In this document: positions 43,008 to 55,034 of the stretch, one piece after another | How the letters are laid out: every line of letters begins with the position of its first letter | Numbering within the stretch: the first letter of the stretch is position 1 | Assembly: GCA_963281255.1 (NCBI GenBank) | Contig: OY725491.1 | Coordinates: 2,108,001-2,172,000 of the forward strand | DNA length: 64,000 nt | Direction: 5' to 3' | Source of the DNA: Aphrocallistes beatrix | Taxonomy: Eukaryota > Porifera > Hexactinellida > Sceptrulophora > Aphrocallistidae | The notes under the pieces: model-generated | What the model saw: only the letters and a program-made list of their open reading frames with translations | Databases searched by the model: none | What the model was told of the DNA's origin: nothing | Made by a program: the position numbers and the translations under genes

Positions 43008-46000
43008 ACAGGGTATCTGTAAAATCAGGGTAATTGTAATTACCCTGATTTTTTTAGGGTAATTGTAATTACCCTGGTTCAATCAGGGTAATTGTAATTA
43101 CCCTGACTTTTTCAGGGTAATTGTAATTACCCTGACTTTTTCAGGGTAATTGTAATTACCCTGACTTTTTTAGGGTAATTGTAATTACAGTATAACCTCC
43201 ATAAGTGGGGGAGCATGGGACGGGATAAAACTGGTTTATCCCCCATTCCCCGGTTAAAATTCAATTATAATTTTCTAGATGAGAACATCTAACAGCCTAT
43301 TTGAAACTTGTAGAATTTCTGAAAATACATAGTACATAGTACATATAACACACCCATTAATGTACCAGTTGAGTTTTATAAGTTACACAATTACATTTAG
43401 AAAACTCCACTTCCTAATATGGTACTTAGGTGGTATAATTGTTAACTTATAGTATGGAAGGGGGCGAATTCAGGGGGGGAAATTCAGGGTGGGCAAATGC
43501 CAACCTAGTTGCTCCTATGCCCATTGTAATAGTGTACTATTGATATTACTGTATATTTATTTCAGATAATGATCATTTACATTAGGAAAAATGATTACCT
43601 GTTAATTTTTTTTAGCAAACTATATTCTTTGTGATGGATAATAATGAAATGCAAAACCGCTTTACTACTGAATTGCTTAAAAGTTTGTCTTCTATACAAG
43701 ATCGTCAAAAGAGTGCTTTGATAACGAAAGAAGAGTACGAACTCCTTATTAGTGACATTATTGAGGCGAAACAAGCAAATTCAAAGACTAATCACCAATA
43801 TTATTTGTTACGCAAGTTTGATGTGCTAGTATGTGGTGATGTTCAAAAAGTGATAAAAAAGCAAAACAGACCTGATGATATCCCTATATACTATGTAGCT
43901 TTAGAAAATGTGTATGATGTTGTTAAACGAGCTCATAATGCTACTGGTCATGGTGGGCGTGATAAAATGGGCAAAGAAATCCGGAAAAAATATGCGAATA
44001 TTACTGATGATGTCCTTACTCTTTTTAAATCATTTTGTATAGAGTGTCAGCGTAAAAAAAAGCGAACCACTACTAAAGGCATTGTTGTGCGTCCTATACT
44101 CACTCAGGATTATTGTTCAAGAGGGCAGGTAGATTTGATTGATATGCAATCAATGCCTCAAGGGGAGTACAGATTTATTATGGTCTACCAGGATCATTTG
44201 ACAAAATATTGCATGCTCCGCCCCCTGCCTAACAAACGTGCTGCTTGTGTCGCATTTCACCTGATGGATGTATTTCTGAATTTTGGCGCTCCGGCAATCT
44301 TACAGTCTGACAATGGGACCGAATTCACAGCACAGGTTGTGAATGAACTAAAAGGATTCTGGCCCGATCTTGTGATTGTGCATGGCAAACCACGCCATCC
44401 CCAGAGCCAGGGGTCAGTAGAACGAGCAAACGGCGATATTAAGGATATGCTTATAGCATGGCTAGGTGACAATTCAACCAACAATTGGACGTTAGGACTC
44501 AAATTTGTTCAATTTCAAAAGAACTACAGCTACCATAGTGGGATAAAGTGTTCTCCGTTTGCAGCACTATTTGGTTCAGATGCTAAAGTTGGCCTTACAA
44601 CGGCCAATTTGCCACAGGAGATTTTACATAAAATGCTTACAGAAGATGATCTCATGGCTATTTTTCAAACTTCGTCAATGACAGAATCTATTTTGGCAAC
44701 AGACTCTACAAATTTGCAACTACCCCTAGATAGTACCAGTGTTCCTTTGGACAACGATACTACTAGCACACATCAAGACATGGACTCCACAATTGAGTCA
44801 TCAGTTCTGGATAATACAAATATACAGTCTCTTATGGATAATACCGCTATGGAACTAGAAATGACTACTATAAATGTACAAACATTAAAGGATAGTACCA
44901 ATGTGACACGAACAACTGATTCTGCCATTTCCTCTAGGCAAAATGTTATCTCTGAAAAACGCAAAAGAGTTTCTGAGGCTCAATTGAGTCAAGCTGAACG
45001 CATGGTCAAACGTAGCCGTATTATCATGGTTGCTGGTGAGTGTGGCGATAATGTTACAGTTCCTGTACCATTGATTGATAGAGGTCGCAGTGATCCGCGT
45101 AATCTCCTTGGTGTTATAAGAAATCGCGATGAAAACGACATGTACACATTGCAGTTCGGGGAGGTATCTTAAAAGGTAAATACTCTCGTAACCAGTTTGA
45201 TCTATGTCTACATAAACTAATAACTGATGATGAGCTTAATTTAAACTCCGAGATATCACTTCGTCAGGCAGTACAGTTTGAATCAAAATGTGGAGGCCAA
45301 GGATTTGTGAAGTGTAATTGTACTGGGAGTAAAAGATGCCAAACAAATCGGTGCAAATGCTTCAAAGCAAGTGTTATGTGTAACTCGCGATGTCATTCTA
45401 GTTTAGTTTGCTGCAATAAAAAATAATATTCAGTTTAGAATTTAGAAAAAGTAGGTATGTAGGAAAAAATGCAACATTGTCATTATTCAGATAGTGCGTA
45501 TTTTTGTTAATTATAGGACCCATCTAGATCAATCACATCAATACATTGTTTATATCAACAGTAAATTTGTTTTAATTATTATTTACATATTTTCACTTTC
45601 AAAACTTTTCGTGACTAGTATTGCAAGATTCATTGATTAACAAAAGTATATTATCAAAACATACCTTGTTTATGGAGATGCGTTTATTACAAGGTATCGC
45701 AAATTATGTCGAAATGCTTTATGTTTGTTTTTACAAAGTCAGAAAGTTATATAAGTAGAGTGTGCTTTGGCCTAAAAGCAAGTCGCATATCTACTGAAAT
45801 CGCTTTTAAATAGGCGAACTAATTATGAGAGAAATACCTTACAATGTTACCTGTTACAATGCAACTGTCAATTGAGGAATCCTATTAATAGGACAATTGC
45901 TCTTAGGTGAGCTAAATTGTGTTTCCCGTACTTGTGTATTACAGGCTGAGCAAATCTGGATGGACATGTGAAAATGGCCCAAGTTGCGCCTATACAAATG

Positions 46001-46204
46001 ATCCACTATACAATGAGTGGTCACTATAATTAACCTAAAAAAACAAAGTAATTACAATTACCCTGAAAAAAGTCAGGGTAATTACAATTACCCTGAAAAA
46101 GTCAGGGTAATTACAATTACCCTGATTGAACCAGGGTAATTACAATTACCCTAAAAAAATCAGGGTAATTACAATTACCCTGATTTTACAGATACCCTGT
46201 AACA
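43004..46204. mobile_element. Ginger-type DNA transposon, nearly whole
   Basis: 3,201 bases with inverted ends TGTTACAGGGTATCTGTAAA and TTTACAGATACCCTGTAACA, and TATA on both sides (43000-43003, 46205-46208), fitting a 4-bp duplication. The inverted repeats run about 190 bases and consist of five to six AGGGTAATTGTAATTACCCT units in mirrored order. It encodes one integrase-like transposase. TGT...ACA ends with gypsy-related integrase are known for Ginger. It looks nearly whole, with about one break near the end of the gene. Confidence 0.85.
43631..45172 (+). CDS. Integrase-like transposase of the Ginger-type element
   Basis: A frame of 513 codons (first ATG at 43,634). An HHCC zinc-binding part covers about 102-139 (H102, H107, C136, C139 in AHNATGHGGRDKMG and FCIECQ). 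The catalytic core DDE is Asp168 (GQVDLID), Asp227 (LQSDNGTEF) and Glu264 (GSVERANGDIK). A Ser/Thr-rich, low-complexity region follows at about 350-450. In the family, and in KRBA2-like host proteins derived from it, a cysteine-rich tail ends the protein. A matching cysteine-rich segment lies just beyond this frame (about 45,290-45,425), so the copy has about one break or uses another means to reach it. It catalyses cut-and-paste of the element. Confidence 0.88.
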   Translation: MMDNNEMQNRFTTELLKSLSSIQDRQKSALITKEEYELLISDIIEAKQANSKTNHQYYLLRKFDVLVCGDVQKVIKKQNRPDDIPIYYVALENVYDVVKRAHNATGHGGRDKMGKEIRKKYANITDDVLTLFKSFCIECQRKKKRTTTKGIVVRPILTQDYCSRGQVDLIDMQSMPQGEYRFIMVYQDHLTKYCMLRPLPNKRAACVAFHLMDVFLNFGAPAILQSDNGTEFTAQVVNELKGFWPDLVIVHGKPRHPQSQGSVERANGDIKDMLIAWLGDNSTNNWTLGLKFVQFQKNYSYHSGIKCSPFAALFGSDAKVGLTTANLPQEILHKMLTEDDLMAIFQTSSMTESILATDSTNLQLPLDSTSVPLDNDTTSTHQDMDSTIESSVLDNTNIQSLMDNTAMELEMTTINVQTLKDSTNVTRTTDSAISSRQNVISEKRKRVSEAQLSQAERMVKRSRIIMVAGECGDNVTVPVPLIDRGRSDPRNLLGVIRNRDENDMYTLQFGEVS

Positions 46205-46231
46205 TATACAAATAAGTTTTAATAGTAAGGA

Positions 46232-47372
46232 TAATGTGTTATCATGCAATCGTCAGTACGAATGCTGAAATGGTGCGCAAAATTCCAACCTGGGACATTC
46301 TGCATAGCTTCTCACTAGATTCCTCAGGGCCTTTCCTTTATCCTGCACTGTCTTGTGTTTAGTCGGGGTTATCACCAGCAATGTATCTTACTTACCTTAC
46401 TTCTACGTATAAATCCTTGCTCCCTCTTCAAAGCTGAAATATATTGCAAATCGTCGGTGTTGCGAGTTGTCGTGTTGCGAATTGTCGGACTCCCCTTGAG
46501 GGATTACATCAATTGATATTTAGATATTTGTTACCAGTATGTCAAGATATCACTGCGGAACATAATTTTAATCCGTTAACGGAAAATTTGTCGCAGGAAG
46601 ATTCGTCACGGGAACCTAAGTTGTATGTCAATGTGTAAAATGTTGGTGCTTTTAGGTGTGGGAATATGATGAGAAGCCAAAGGCCGAATGCATTTGAAAG
46701 GAGGAATGGAGCTCGAAACCAGATATCAAAGAGTCTTTTTTGAGGTGGAAAATTAAAGTAGCCACGTGATATCATGGCAATTTAGGCGCATGATAATGGA
46801 ATCATGGGATCTTGCACCACAGCCGTAGCTTATGTACAAGCTTGTGCCGCTATGACTCGAAATCATCCGAAAATGGAAATACTACACTGGATACAGGTTA
46901 TATGCTTATTTAGGCATTAAATACGATAGCGACGAATTTTCCGTCATTCTTTTAATCAGCTCAATCAGTTTACATGTCTTTAGATTTTAAGAATCTTAAA
47001 TACAATTGAGCCTTTTTGATTTTGTATGCTTTAGCTATATTGTACTAATATATACTCAAAATATGAAGGGTTCCTAAGAGCATTTACAATTTTGAAAAGG
47101 TTCCGTGCTACTAAAAAGGTTGAGAAGCACTGCCATAAACCTATCGAAGTTGAAAATTTATATCTTCACTAAATGTTATCCTACACTTTATAGTTCTTAA
47201 TTTGAATCAATCAAATTCTTAATTTTTTTACCACAACATAGAAAGTTATTTTATCTACAAAATGAAACAGATATTTATACACAATGTAGTACTGTATTAT
47301 TTTTTTGTATAAATCATCAATACATTTTCAGATTATGTACAGCAGTAATTTAGTAATTAATCTGGCCACTGT
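46232..47372. other. No gene established
   Basis: Contains a GTTGCGAGTTGTCG repeat end (46,458-46,500) and, at 47,104, GGTTGAGAAGCACTG, a hAT-type end. A plus frame 46,444-46,638 overlaps the repeat end and is not convincing. Confidence 0.35.
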
Positions 47373-48113
47373 CTAGATTTGTGCTGTGAAATTTCCTCCT
47401 TGTCCCGATTCTAGCACACTCCTCTGCCTCCTTATATTCAAAATTGAGTTGTAATCTAAGAATAAGTAAACATGTCATTATACGTATGACTAATACATAG
47501 TATAAATATAATATTTCATAGATTTTCCATACCACATCATCGATTTATACTTGTATGGCCCAGAAAACTACCCGACATAGGAAATATGCAAATTGAAAGG
47601 GATATTACTCCAAATTCACTAATTGTGAAATATTGTTGACGAGGCCAAATGTAGCTATTAATATACGTACTGATAACCTTGTTAACATACCTTTTTTACA
47701 AACATATGAAGTGCGTATAGAATTTAGTCTATCTTTATCGCATCTGTAGTCACTCCAAGTTAGTTCGCTAAAACCGTGGCCATTATCAAAGAAATGTATG
47801 CAAGATTCTAATTCTGCGTAACGATTTGGTTCACTTTGAGCGAAGTTTTTGTAATCAAAAGTTGTTCCATCTGTCCATCTATAATTTCCTCTCTCCTCTG
47901 TTTCACTGAGGCCAATCCAGGTATAATCCCTCTTATCTCGGATAGAGTTTACTGCGTAGTTTTCTAGATCTGAGTGTATGCTAGTTAGGTGACCTCCCCA
48001 TTCTACACAGCAGCGATCTGCTTCATCCCAAGTTGCATTGTAGTCCTGGAAGATGTAGCACTTCCCATTTATAATCAGGTCACACCTCGATTTTTCGATA
48101 TGTGGACATGTTC
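47373..48113 (-). CDS. C-type lectin domain protein, partial
   Basis: Main exon 47691-48113: acceptor CTATCTAG, donor AAAAAAG/GTATGT, phase 1 at both ends, 141 codons. It is a full C-type lectin domain: CDLIINGKCYIFQDYNATWD, EWGGHLTSIHSDLENY, TWIGLSE, the calcium and mannose-type motif EPN (QSEPNRYAE), LTWSDYRCDKD and the final YVCKK. A probable terminal exon 47373-47455 follows in phase, adding 27 residues with a stop. Carbohydrate binding is likely from EPN plus WSD. The upstream (signal-peptide) exon was not found; a P-type element begins 97 bases upstream of the exon. The main exon carries no start Met. Confidence 0.8.
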
Positions 48114-48209
48114 CTAGATAGCAATATGCATTCTTTATAAATTGTTTCTAGGACATACTTATGAAGAAAAAAGGACTGCTTAAAAGCTTAAATCAGTTAC
48201 AAGTATAAC

Positions 48210-51200
48210 CATGGCCTACTTAATATACGGCTAAATATGTCACCGAGAAGGCCACTTCGCTTCCCAATTTTTGGGAAAAGTATCCATTATATTTTTATAA
48301 TTTATGCTTTATTAGGGTATTCAGATATGGGGAATCCATTGGGACCATTTTTGAGGTCGACAGACTTGTGGTTTTGCGGTTTTGGCGCCAGTTAAATATG
48401 ACGTCAGCAAAATTGTATACTTAATAAATTACAAGAATTCAAATTAATTTTTCTTGCTGTTTTTATTGTTATATACTCTTTTTTATTTATTATACCAGTT
48501 GATCACATCTATAATGGATAAATTTTAAATTTGACTAGCTAAATATTAAACTATTTATAATTTTGAAAACTCATCATACGCACGCATAATCGTTGCATTT
48601 CTTAGTTTATACATAATACTATAATGTTATTCATTATACAAGTAGTATAATACATATTCTATTTTATGCATTGTTCTATTCTTTATTTTGGCTGATCTTG
48701 ATTTTTTTGAATTCTCTAACCTGGTCCCTCCTCCTTGTTTCACTAACATCCCTAGCTAAATTCTTTAAGTAGCAATTTGAAACTATTGAATTTACTTTTC
48801 GACGACCAATCATTGAATGTTGCGGACAAATGAAAGAATCATCCCAATCTGACGATAAACAATCCAGGATACTTTGAGCTAAAACTTTAGAGGGAAGTTC
48901 TGCTTCTAAAATTCTTTGTTCCAGATATTCAAGTGTAGAAAATGCACACTGCGTGTAGTTATTTAGTGAAGATGTTGGTAGCTTGAGTCCACCTTTATTG
49001 TATTAATCAAGATAGGAACTGGAAACTGGATCCGAACCTAGAGCTATTTTGCATTCTTCACAATCGATATTCTTAAGTAATGCGCGAGATATGTATCCAG
49101 AAAGGAAGATAATGCCTTCAACTGCGTCCAGACTGATTGTTATGTGACTCAAGTCTTCGTTGACGATTTCTTGAATGAAGGAGTGTAGAGTGGATGATTC
49201 CTCATCTGTTACAGGACAAGTGATTGCGGTGAGTTCGACATTCTTATTTAGAAATGATTTCAACTTAACAATAGATTCGGATCGATAGATCTCTTTTAGA
49301 CTCACTAAAAATCTACCCCCTGACATTTGCCGATATTGTGAAAATCTTCTCTCTAGAGGATCGGTTTGCAATCGTCCAGTAAGAACATACTTATATCCTT
49401 CGTTAAGTAATTCTGTACTCCGGTCAGCTATTGCTCGATTTGTATTGATGAGAGCATTAAAAGTTTGTTTTGAAAGACCAAGTTTGGTCGAATCTCTCCA
49501 TTTAGCCAACCAATCGCTCATAATGCATAAAAATCCAATTTTACCATCAACTGCCGTTAGTGCATTACCAACTATATTAGGGTGGAACCTTTCTTTAGCA
49601 TTGACCACTAACCACCAGTTGTAGATTAAATTGAGAAAGGAAAATGTCGTTTTGTCTTCAGGGAAATACTGTCTAATAGCTGATATAGTTCTGAGATCAA
49701 ATATTGCCAGAGCAAGGGGGACGGACTGTTTATTATTTCCCGGATGCAAGGATTGATACGAAATTTTAGGAGCTTTTTTTACATGACACCCGATCTCTAA
49801 ATCTTTTTCATGGACACGATGGAAAGTGGACCATTGGATAGTTCCTAATGGGATATTTATGTCTACATCCATGAGAGTGAATTCAAACGCTGGCACCTGG
49901 AAAAATTTGTTGCCTAGTAGATTGTTGCGAATGTATTTAATTAGGTGTACGCTGTCAAATATTAGGTATGTGTATTTATCTGGGTTGTACGGGTTTGTTA
50001 TCGCATTATCACGTATTGAGCATGGGTATAATTCCTTTAGGTGTTTGTAAGCACTAACGTTAGTTGAGTGGTTATCACAAACTACGGCTCTAATCGTAAA
50101 TTTCTCTTTGGTGAGTATGGATAAGCAACTTAGGACACAATCCTGAACAATTTGGTGGTTAATTTTCGTGAGGGGAAAGGCTTTAAGAATGTAAGGTGTC
50201 GACTGTTTTAAAGAGACTACCATAAAGCAAAGTATGCTTTTATACATTTGAAGTTCCGAATTGCACCCTGTTAAGTCGCGGCCATCGTATTGTACTTGTT
50301 GCTGTATGTACATTTCAACTAACATTAGGACAGCATCGTCGCTGAATAACAAGTTATCCCTCAACATAACCAAACCTTTGGTTGTGTCAATAGTTTGTGA
50401 CTTTAACTTGCATAAGAGAGAATTACTGGGAAGGGGAATGAAATTTTTCAAGTATTGATATGCGGAGTTTGATGTGTATCGCATGATAAGTGCAAATCTT
50501 AATACTGAAGTGGAATATGGCGGTCTTCCTTTTGGATTGTAATATTGTATTTGTAACAGTTATTTAATTACATTTGTTTCACAAGACCCTTCAGCATTCC
50601 TGCAGTAGACTGGTAGATTTGTAAGCATATCCAGTGAGGTGAGCCTGGATCCTTCTGCTAGATGAATATAGCTCGGAGGAGGAATATGACAACCTTCATA
50701 ACTGAGTTTGACGTTCAAGTTATGATCAATGTGAATGCATTCTTTCACTGTTGCAATCCCAGAACATATTACAACCCGGTAAGCCGTAATATTGTTATCT
50801 GTAACATCAAAGTGAAAATCTATGTATTCTTCAGAATCTTTGATAAATTTGACTACATCTGAGAAAGATTTTATTTCATACTTTGCTTTATAGGTCGGAA
50901 GTTCATCTGGTCGAAATATTCTAATTGTAGGAGTTTTTCTCGAACAACTTGGCACTGGACCTAGACTTACAGGCATGAAGCTAGGATGAATCGTTGGGAT
51001 CGGATTCATAGAATAATTGAGAGCCGCTCTAGTTTCATGCTGAATAATGAATCTCTCTTCGAAATGGTCGATGCATATGACTGAATATTTAGTGATCTCG
51101 TAATCTATTCGATTCAAAAACTCCAACCATTTTTGGGACAAACCTGGATCACCTGGAAACTTGAAGACTGTTTTCTTAGGACCTTATTAAAGTTCGTGTA

Positions 51201-51790
51201 ACAACCTGTTACTGCACACTTGTTTGGCATAGGAACAATTGCTTTTGTTTGGCGACGATGAGGATTGTTATTATTATTAATTCAAGATACAGATTCAGTT
51301 TATACTTCAGTCATCAGTATACTCAGACTTCAAGATATAGAACTGTGTACATGGAATTAATTATATTAATGGTTTCATTTCTATTATCAAAACACATGTA
51401 ATATTATATTAGTTTGTATACATTCCTTTCAATCAATTCAATAATTTGTGGTTTGAAACTTGGAATAATCACTCACACTGACAGACCTATAGCTTATTTT
51501 CTTAAAACCTGTGTAAAATACTGTCAATTCGTAATGCAAAATGAAATACGTATTAGTAAGTATATACTCGTAATATTATATTATATTATATATAATTATG
51601 CTGACGTCATATTTCAGTGGCGCCAAAACCACAAGTCTGTCGACCTCAAAAATGGTCCCAATGGATTCCCCATATCTGAATACCCTAATAAAGCATAAAT
51701 TGTAAAAATATAATGGATACTTTTCCCAAAAATTGGGAAGCGAAGTGGCCTTCTCGGTGACATATTTAGCCGTATATTAAGTAGGCCATG
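48210..51790 (-). mobile_element. P-type DNA transposon with long inverted repeats
   Basis: The left end CATGGCCTACTTAATATACG and right end TATTAAGTAGGCCATG belong to near-identical inverted repeats of about 200 bases (48,210-48,410 and 51,590-51,790; shared words include TTCCCAATTTTTGGGAA and CCATTGGGACCATTTTTGAG). CATG at the tip matches P elements. No clear 8-bp duplication was found. It carries a THAP-type transposase on the minus strand. Confidence 0.85.
48690..51230 (-). pseudogene. THAP/P-element transposase, interrupted
   Basis: Starts MPNKCAVTGCYTNFNKVLRK (51,230), the first CxxxxC half of a THAP zinc finger. A one-base shift near 51,170 separates it from VFKFPGDPGLSQKWLEFLN and YSVICIDHFEERFI, the C-x2-H half. 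The frame 50,560-51,141 ends at a TAA. RPPYSTSVLRFALIMRYTS then continues in frame into 49,003-50,484, the RNase-H-like transposase body with VVCDNHSTNVSAYKHL, YLIFDSVHLIKYIRNNLL and GRLQTDPLERRFSQYRQMSGG, as in THAP9/P transposase. After a second TAA at about 49,003 the tail (GGLKLPTSSLNN, EYLEQRILEAELP) continues to about 48,690. One shift and two stops make it likely inactive unless splicing avoids them. Confidence 0.85.
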
Positions 51791-51814
51791 CGTACGTTTA
51801 TGTACTAATCCAGG

Positions 51815-52168
51815 CAAAATCCCGTCCCGGAAGAAAATCTTGTCCCGATCGATCACTACATCTGAGCATCCAGAAATTTGTCGACTCCAATTCATTCAAT
51901 GCCAATTAGAAAACTGTCTTGTTCCCAAAAATAGACGTAGATACAACATACTCACACAAATATTATCTCTTAAAACACATCTGATCTCGCCAGCTTGTTA
52001 TAAGTATCTCCAGCACATGCCTTGCCTATCACTTCCTCACTTCAATACTTGAAAAATTGTACTCTTCATTTGGGTTCGAAAATGAATTCTTTCCATTCCG
52101 GAGGCAAGCAATGTGTTCTTTTTTGAATGAACAAAACATGTCATCCTTCAAATGGAAGAAATTCACGT
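51815..52168 (+). pseudogene. Second P-type transposase fragment
   Basis: The plus strand reads NRRRYNILTQILSLKTHLI and SPACYKYLQHMPCLSLP, then in the next frame LEKLYSSFGFENEF. This resembles the segment of THAP/P transposases just before the catalytic core (sexed by words like SPxAYxYLR and LPHPSTxRKLYSS). It is in opposite orientation to the preceding P-type element and shifted once. Confidence 0.5.
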
Positions 52169-52179
52169 AAAATCCGGTA

Positions 52180-52367
52180 CAGTAGAACTCGGTTAGTACG
52201 TACTCGGGATACAACGTAGTTCGGTTTAGTACGTACTCATTTCTCTGAACCAGAATTCATTTATTATATAGATTCCTATGTAATATCAACTCGATTAGTA
52301 CGTACTTACGGATAGTACGTGCTTTTTTCCGCTTCCTGGAGGGGTACGTAATAACCGAGTTCTACTG
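52180..52367. mobile_element. pogo-type MITE, 188 bases
   Basis: TA, then CAGTAGAACTCGGTTAGTAC; at the right GTAATAACCGAGTTCTACTG, then TA. The interior repeats the word AGTACGTACTC. Confidence 0.8.
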
Positions 52368-52935
52368 TATATCATACAAGGGAGGCAAAATTATAAGATC
52401 CAATATATGTCCAGATAATCCTACGAAAACTGTAATTGCTATCATGGTCTCTAGCCTTCAGAAAAAATGGTCCTGCATTGTTCGTCTGTTACCATGAAGA
52501 GCCAACGAGGAAAATTCTAGTCGAGCTTGCTCTAAACTCAATAGTAGATAGCAATGATTGATGTCTGGGAAAATACATATCCTTCCTGCAATATTCCTCG
52601 TTTTTCGATTCTACGTAGGTTGTTATTTGTTTCAGGAAATTGTACAAGTCATAATGATAGCTAATAAAGTAAAAAATTATAATTCCATGGTAGTATGTAG
52701 AGGAATTGAAAAAATTTGACTCTTAGTAATATCCTTATATTTTAATATAGTATGTGTTTAACTTTATTTTTCTTTATTTAGTTCAGCTGTAAGCGCTAAC
52801 CGGTCAACCTTTCTCACATGCCAGTAACTCAACCCTCAATTTGTTAATCGGAGACAACAACAGCGCTAAAATGATCGAAAGAAAGTTTATGTATTGTAAA
52901 ACTGTTGTAATACATTATTAATTGTTATTGTAATA
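52368..52935. other. No feature recognised
   Basis: AT-rich sequence between a pogo-type MITE and a Helitron-like copy. No gene is seen. Confidence 0.3.
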
Positions 52936-53332
52936 ATGTCGACTCATCATGGAATTATGACGTCATTGTCACATTTTGAAAAGTTAAGCAACACAGTTAT
53001 TCGGGCATAACTCAGCCATTATAGGAGATAGAAGGCTGAAATTTTAATAGAATCTGTATACTAACATACCTCACATATTATGCGACTTTCATCAAAAGAT
53101 GATGACTCATCACTTTGTTATGACGTCATCATTACGCATCAAAAATTTTAAAATTGACAAATTTGGTGATTTTTCGAGTGAAATCGGTTTTAATTAACAC
53201 TAAGATGGACATATTTAGAGATGTTATCTCCCTTATAATTAACCAATGTCACCTCCAGGCGACCGAAGGGAGCCTCCGGCGGACACAAAGTGTCCGCCAG
53301 CCGCGCAGCGCAAGCAAGCGAAGCGCGCTTGT
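52936..53332 (+). mobile_element. Helitron-like copy, 5' truncated
   Basis: Starts within the family at ATGTCGACTCATCATGGAAT and runs to the intact hairpin end: GGCGGACACAAAGTGTCCGC, then GCAAGCAAGCGAAGCGCGCTTG. Confidence 0.7.
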
Positions 53333-55034
53333 ATACATAAACCTTTAATTTCTTATTCAGATAATGTAGAATTCAAATAATGAGATTTAGAAATAAGTTG
53401 TAATGTTATGTAACGTGTAATTTTAGGTTCACAAAATGACTGAAATTTTAACTAAATGGTAAACATATCTGTTTTATTGAGTTGTTTTGTTTGCTATGTC
53501 TTTATGAGATTTGTTTCTTAACTTGAAAGCTTACTTGCAATCTTACTAATGGTATTTATAGCATTGAACTAAACTCAGTAAACAAGTTAGACCAATGGTT
53601 TTAATTGCTTTTTGTCATAATTAGTGAACTTTGAATTTATTTTAAATTTATCTACCTGTAATAGATATTAATGAATTAGTACAGAATCACTGAGCAATGT
53701 TATCTTACAAATAGGAGCTTATCTAGTGAGTTAAGATAGATTGTGTTTCTCTGTGAGGCATCCTTGCTAGGTTTTGAAACACTGTCATAAACGATCCATT
53801 CCTGTGTATGTATGATATGTTAGAAGATTTATAATTCTTTAATGTATTTTTGAAACCCCTTTCACTAATAAACATTATATGACAATGTAAGAGTCAGATT
53901 TTATTATTTATTGAGTAAATATAAGCATTCATTGTAAAGATATCTCAAAAGAGTAACATTATTGATAGTAATATTATTAAGAATATGCTGAATGTACAAG
54001 TATAAGTATTTGACAATTCAATAAAATGGAAATGAAAAAAAAGTTGAAAACAAGTGCGTGATGGCTTCTCCTCCCCTCAAGCCATCCCTTTCCTCTCCAG
54101 ATTTTGTCAGATGCACTCTGTATCTGTTTGTGTTTTGATAATGTATAGATGGAATGTACCATAGTTTGGACGAATTTTATTTGAACAGCGAGTTGGTATA
54201 TTCCAGCTTTAGAGTAACGTGTGTAATGTTGTGTGAGTTTACAGTCAATTCACCAGACAAGCCTCAACTCAGATGGTTACCCAAGTAAGTAGATGTTTTA
54301 AAGCATTCATTCAGGTCAAGGGCAACATCACACAAGGGTTGAGCCATGTAAGTGTGTATTGTCGACAGTCTATCTCTTATAGTACATCCATTAATTAACC
54401 CGCGGTTGGCTAGGAATGTTGAAAGTTAAAATGAAAGTACATTGAAAGTGAACTGAAAGTGAAAATGAAAGTGGGGTTTTCTCTATTTATACTTTTGAGA
54501 CGTAGCCAGGCGAGGGTTTTAAACATCAAACTCCAGATGATTACTCCAAGTGAAATGTTAAAGCATTTTAGTCGAGGTACCGCCGTGCAAATGTACTCAC
54601 TATTTTCGCGCCGCGCGAGTTTGTTCCACAGTCGGGTTATTATTGATTTATCAAACAAGCAGACAAAATGATTAACTCAGGTGTACTTCACATCCTCATT
54701 CTTGTGTTTCGTCTCGGCTTAGACTCGTCAGTTGCGCTGCCTTTCTCGCAATACACTTGAGATGGTTGAGTGGTGGAAAAGTGTTACTTTGGAAGTGATT
54801 CAGTCGGTAGAGCACGCGAAGAACAATCGTAAAGGCAGGAGGTATTAAGGTGATTTTAGTGGTAGACAGGTGGTATGTGTCTAATCAATGTTGATAATTT
54901 GGTCGGATTTGTCATATTTATGTGATGTTGGTAGGTAGCAGTCCTACGGTCATCTACTGCTAATTTTCGGTGAAATTCTTGAAATTCCTAATTCAGGAAG
55001 GAAAGAATCTGAGAAAATATAATCTTAGAAATTT
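53333..55034. other. Unassigned 1.7 kb with a small GAAAGT repeat
   Basis: At 54,418-54,475 AATGAAAGT-like words repeat about six times. At 54,668 a plus frame of 30 codons (MINSGVLHILILVFRLGLD) looks like a signal peptide but ends at a stop with no clean donor. A 37-base stretch before GTAAGT at 54,291 could be an exon. None of these is convincing enough to call a gene. Confidence 0.3.

Larger units (their letters stand above)
42432..46231 (-). mobile_element. Helitron-like copy interrupted by a Ginger-type transposon
   Basis: ACAAGCGCGCTTCGCGCTTG at 42,432 through CAATTCGTTACAGATATATA; the terminal AAGTTTTAATAGTAAGGATA resumes at 46,212-46,231, beyond the 3.2-kb insertion. The insertion lies in a long TA run. 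Confidence 0.65.

Noticed and set aside
43020-43190. Regular repeat array resembling a CRISPR
   Set aside because: The units are near-palindromic, lie at both ends of a 3.2-kb transposon in mirrored order, and the spacers are short and AT-rich. They are sub-repeats of inverted ends in an animal genome.
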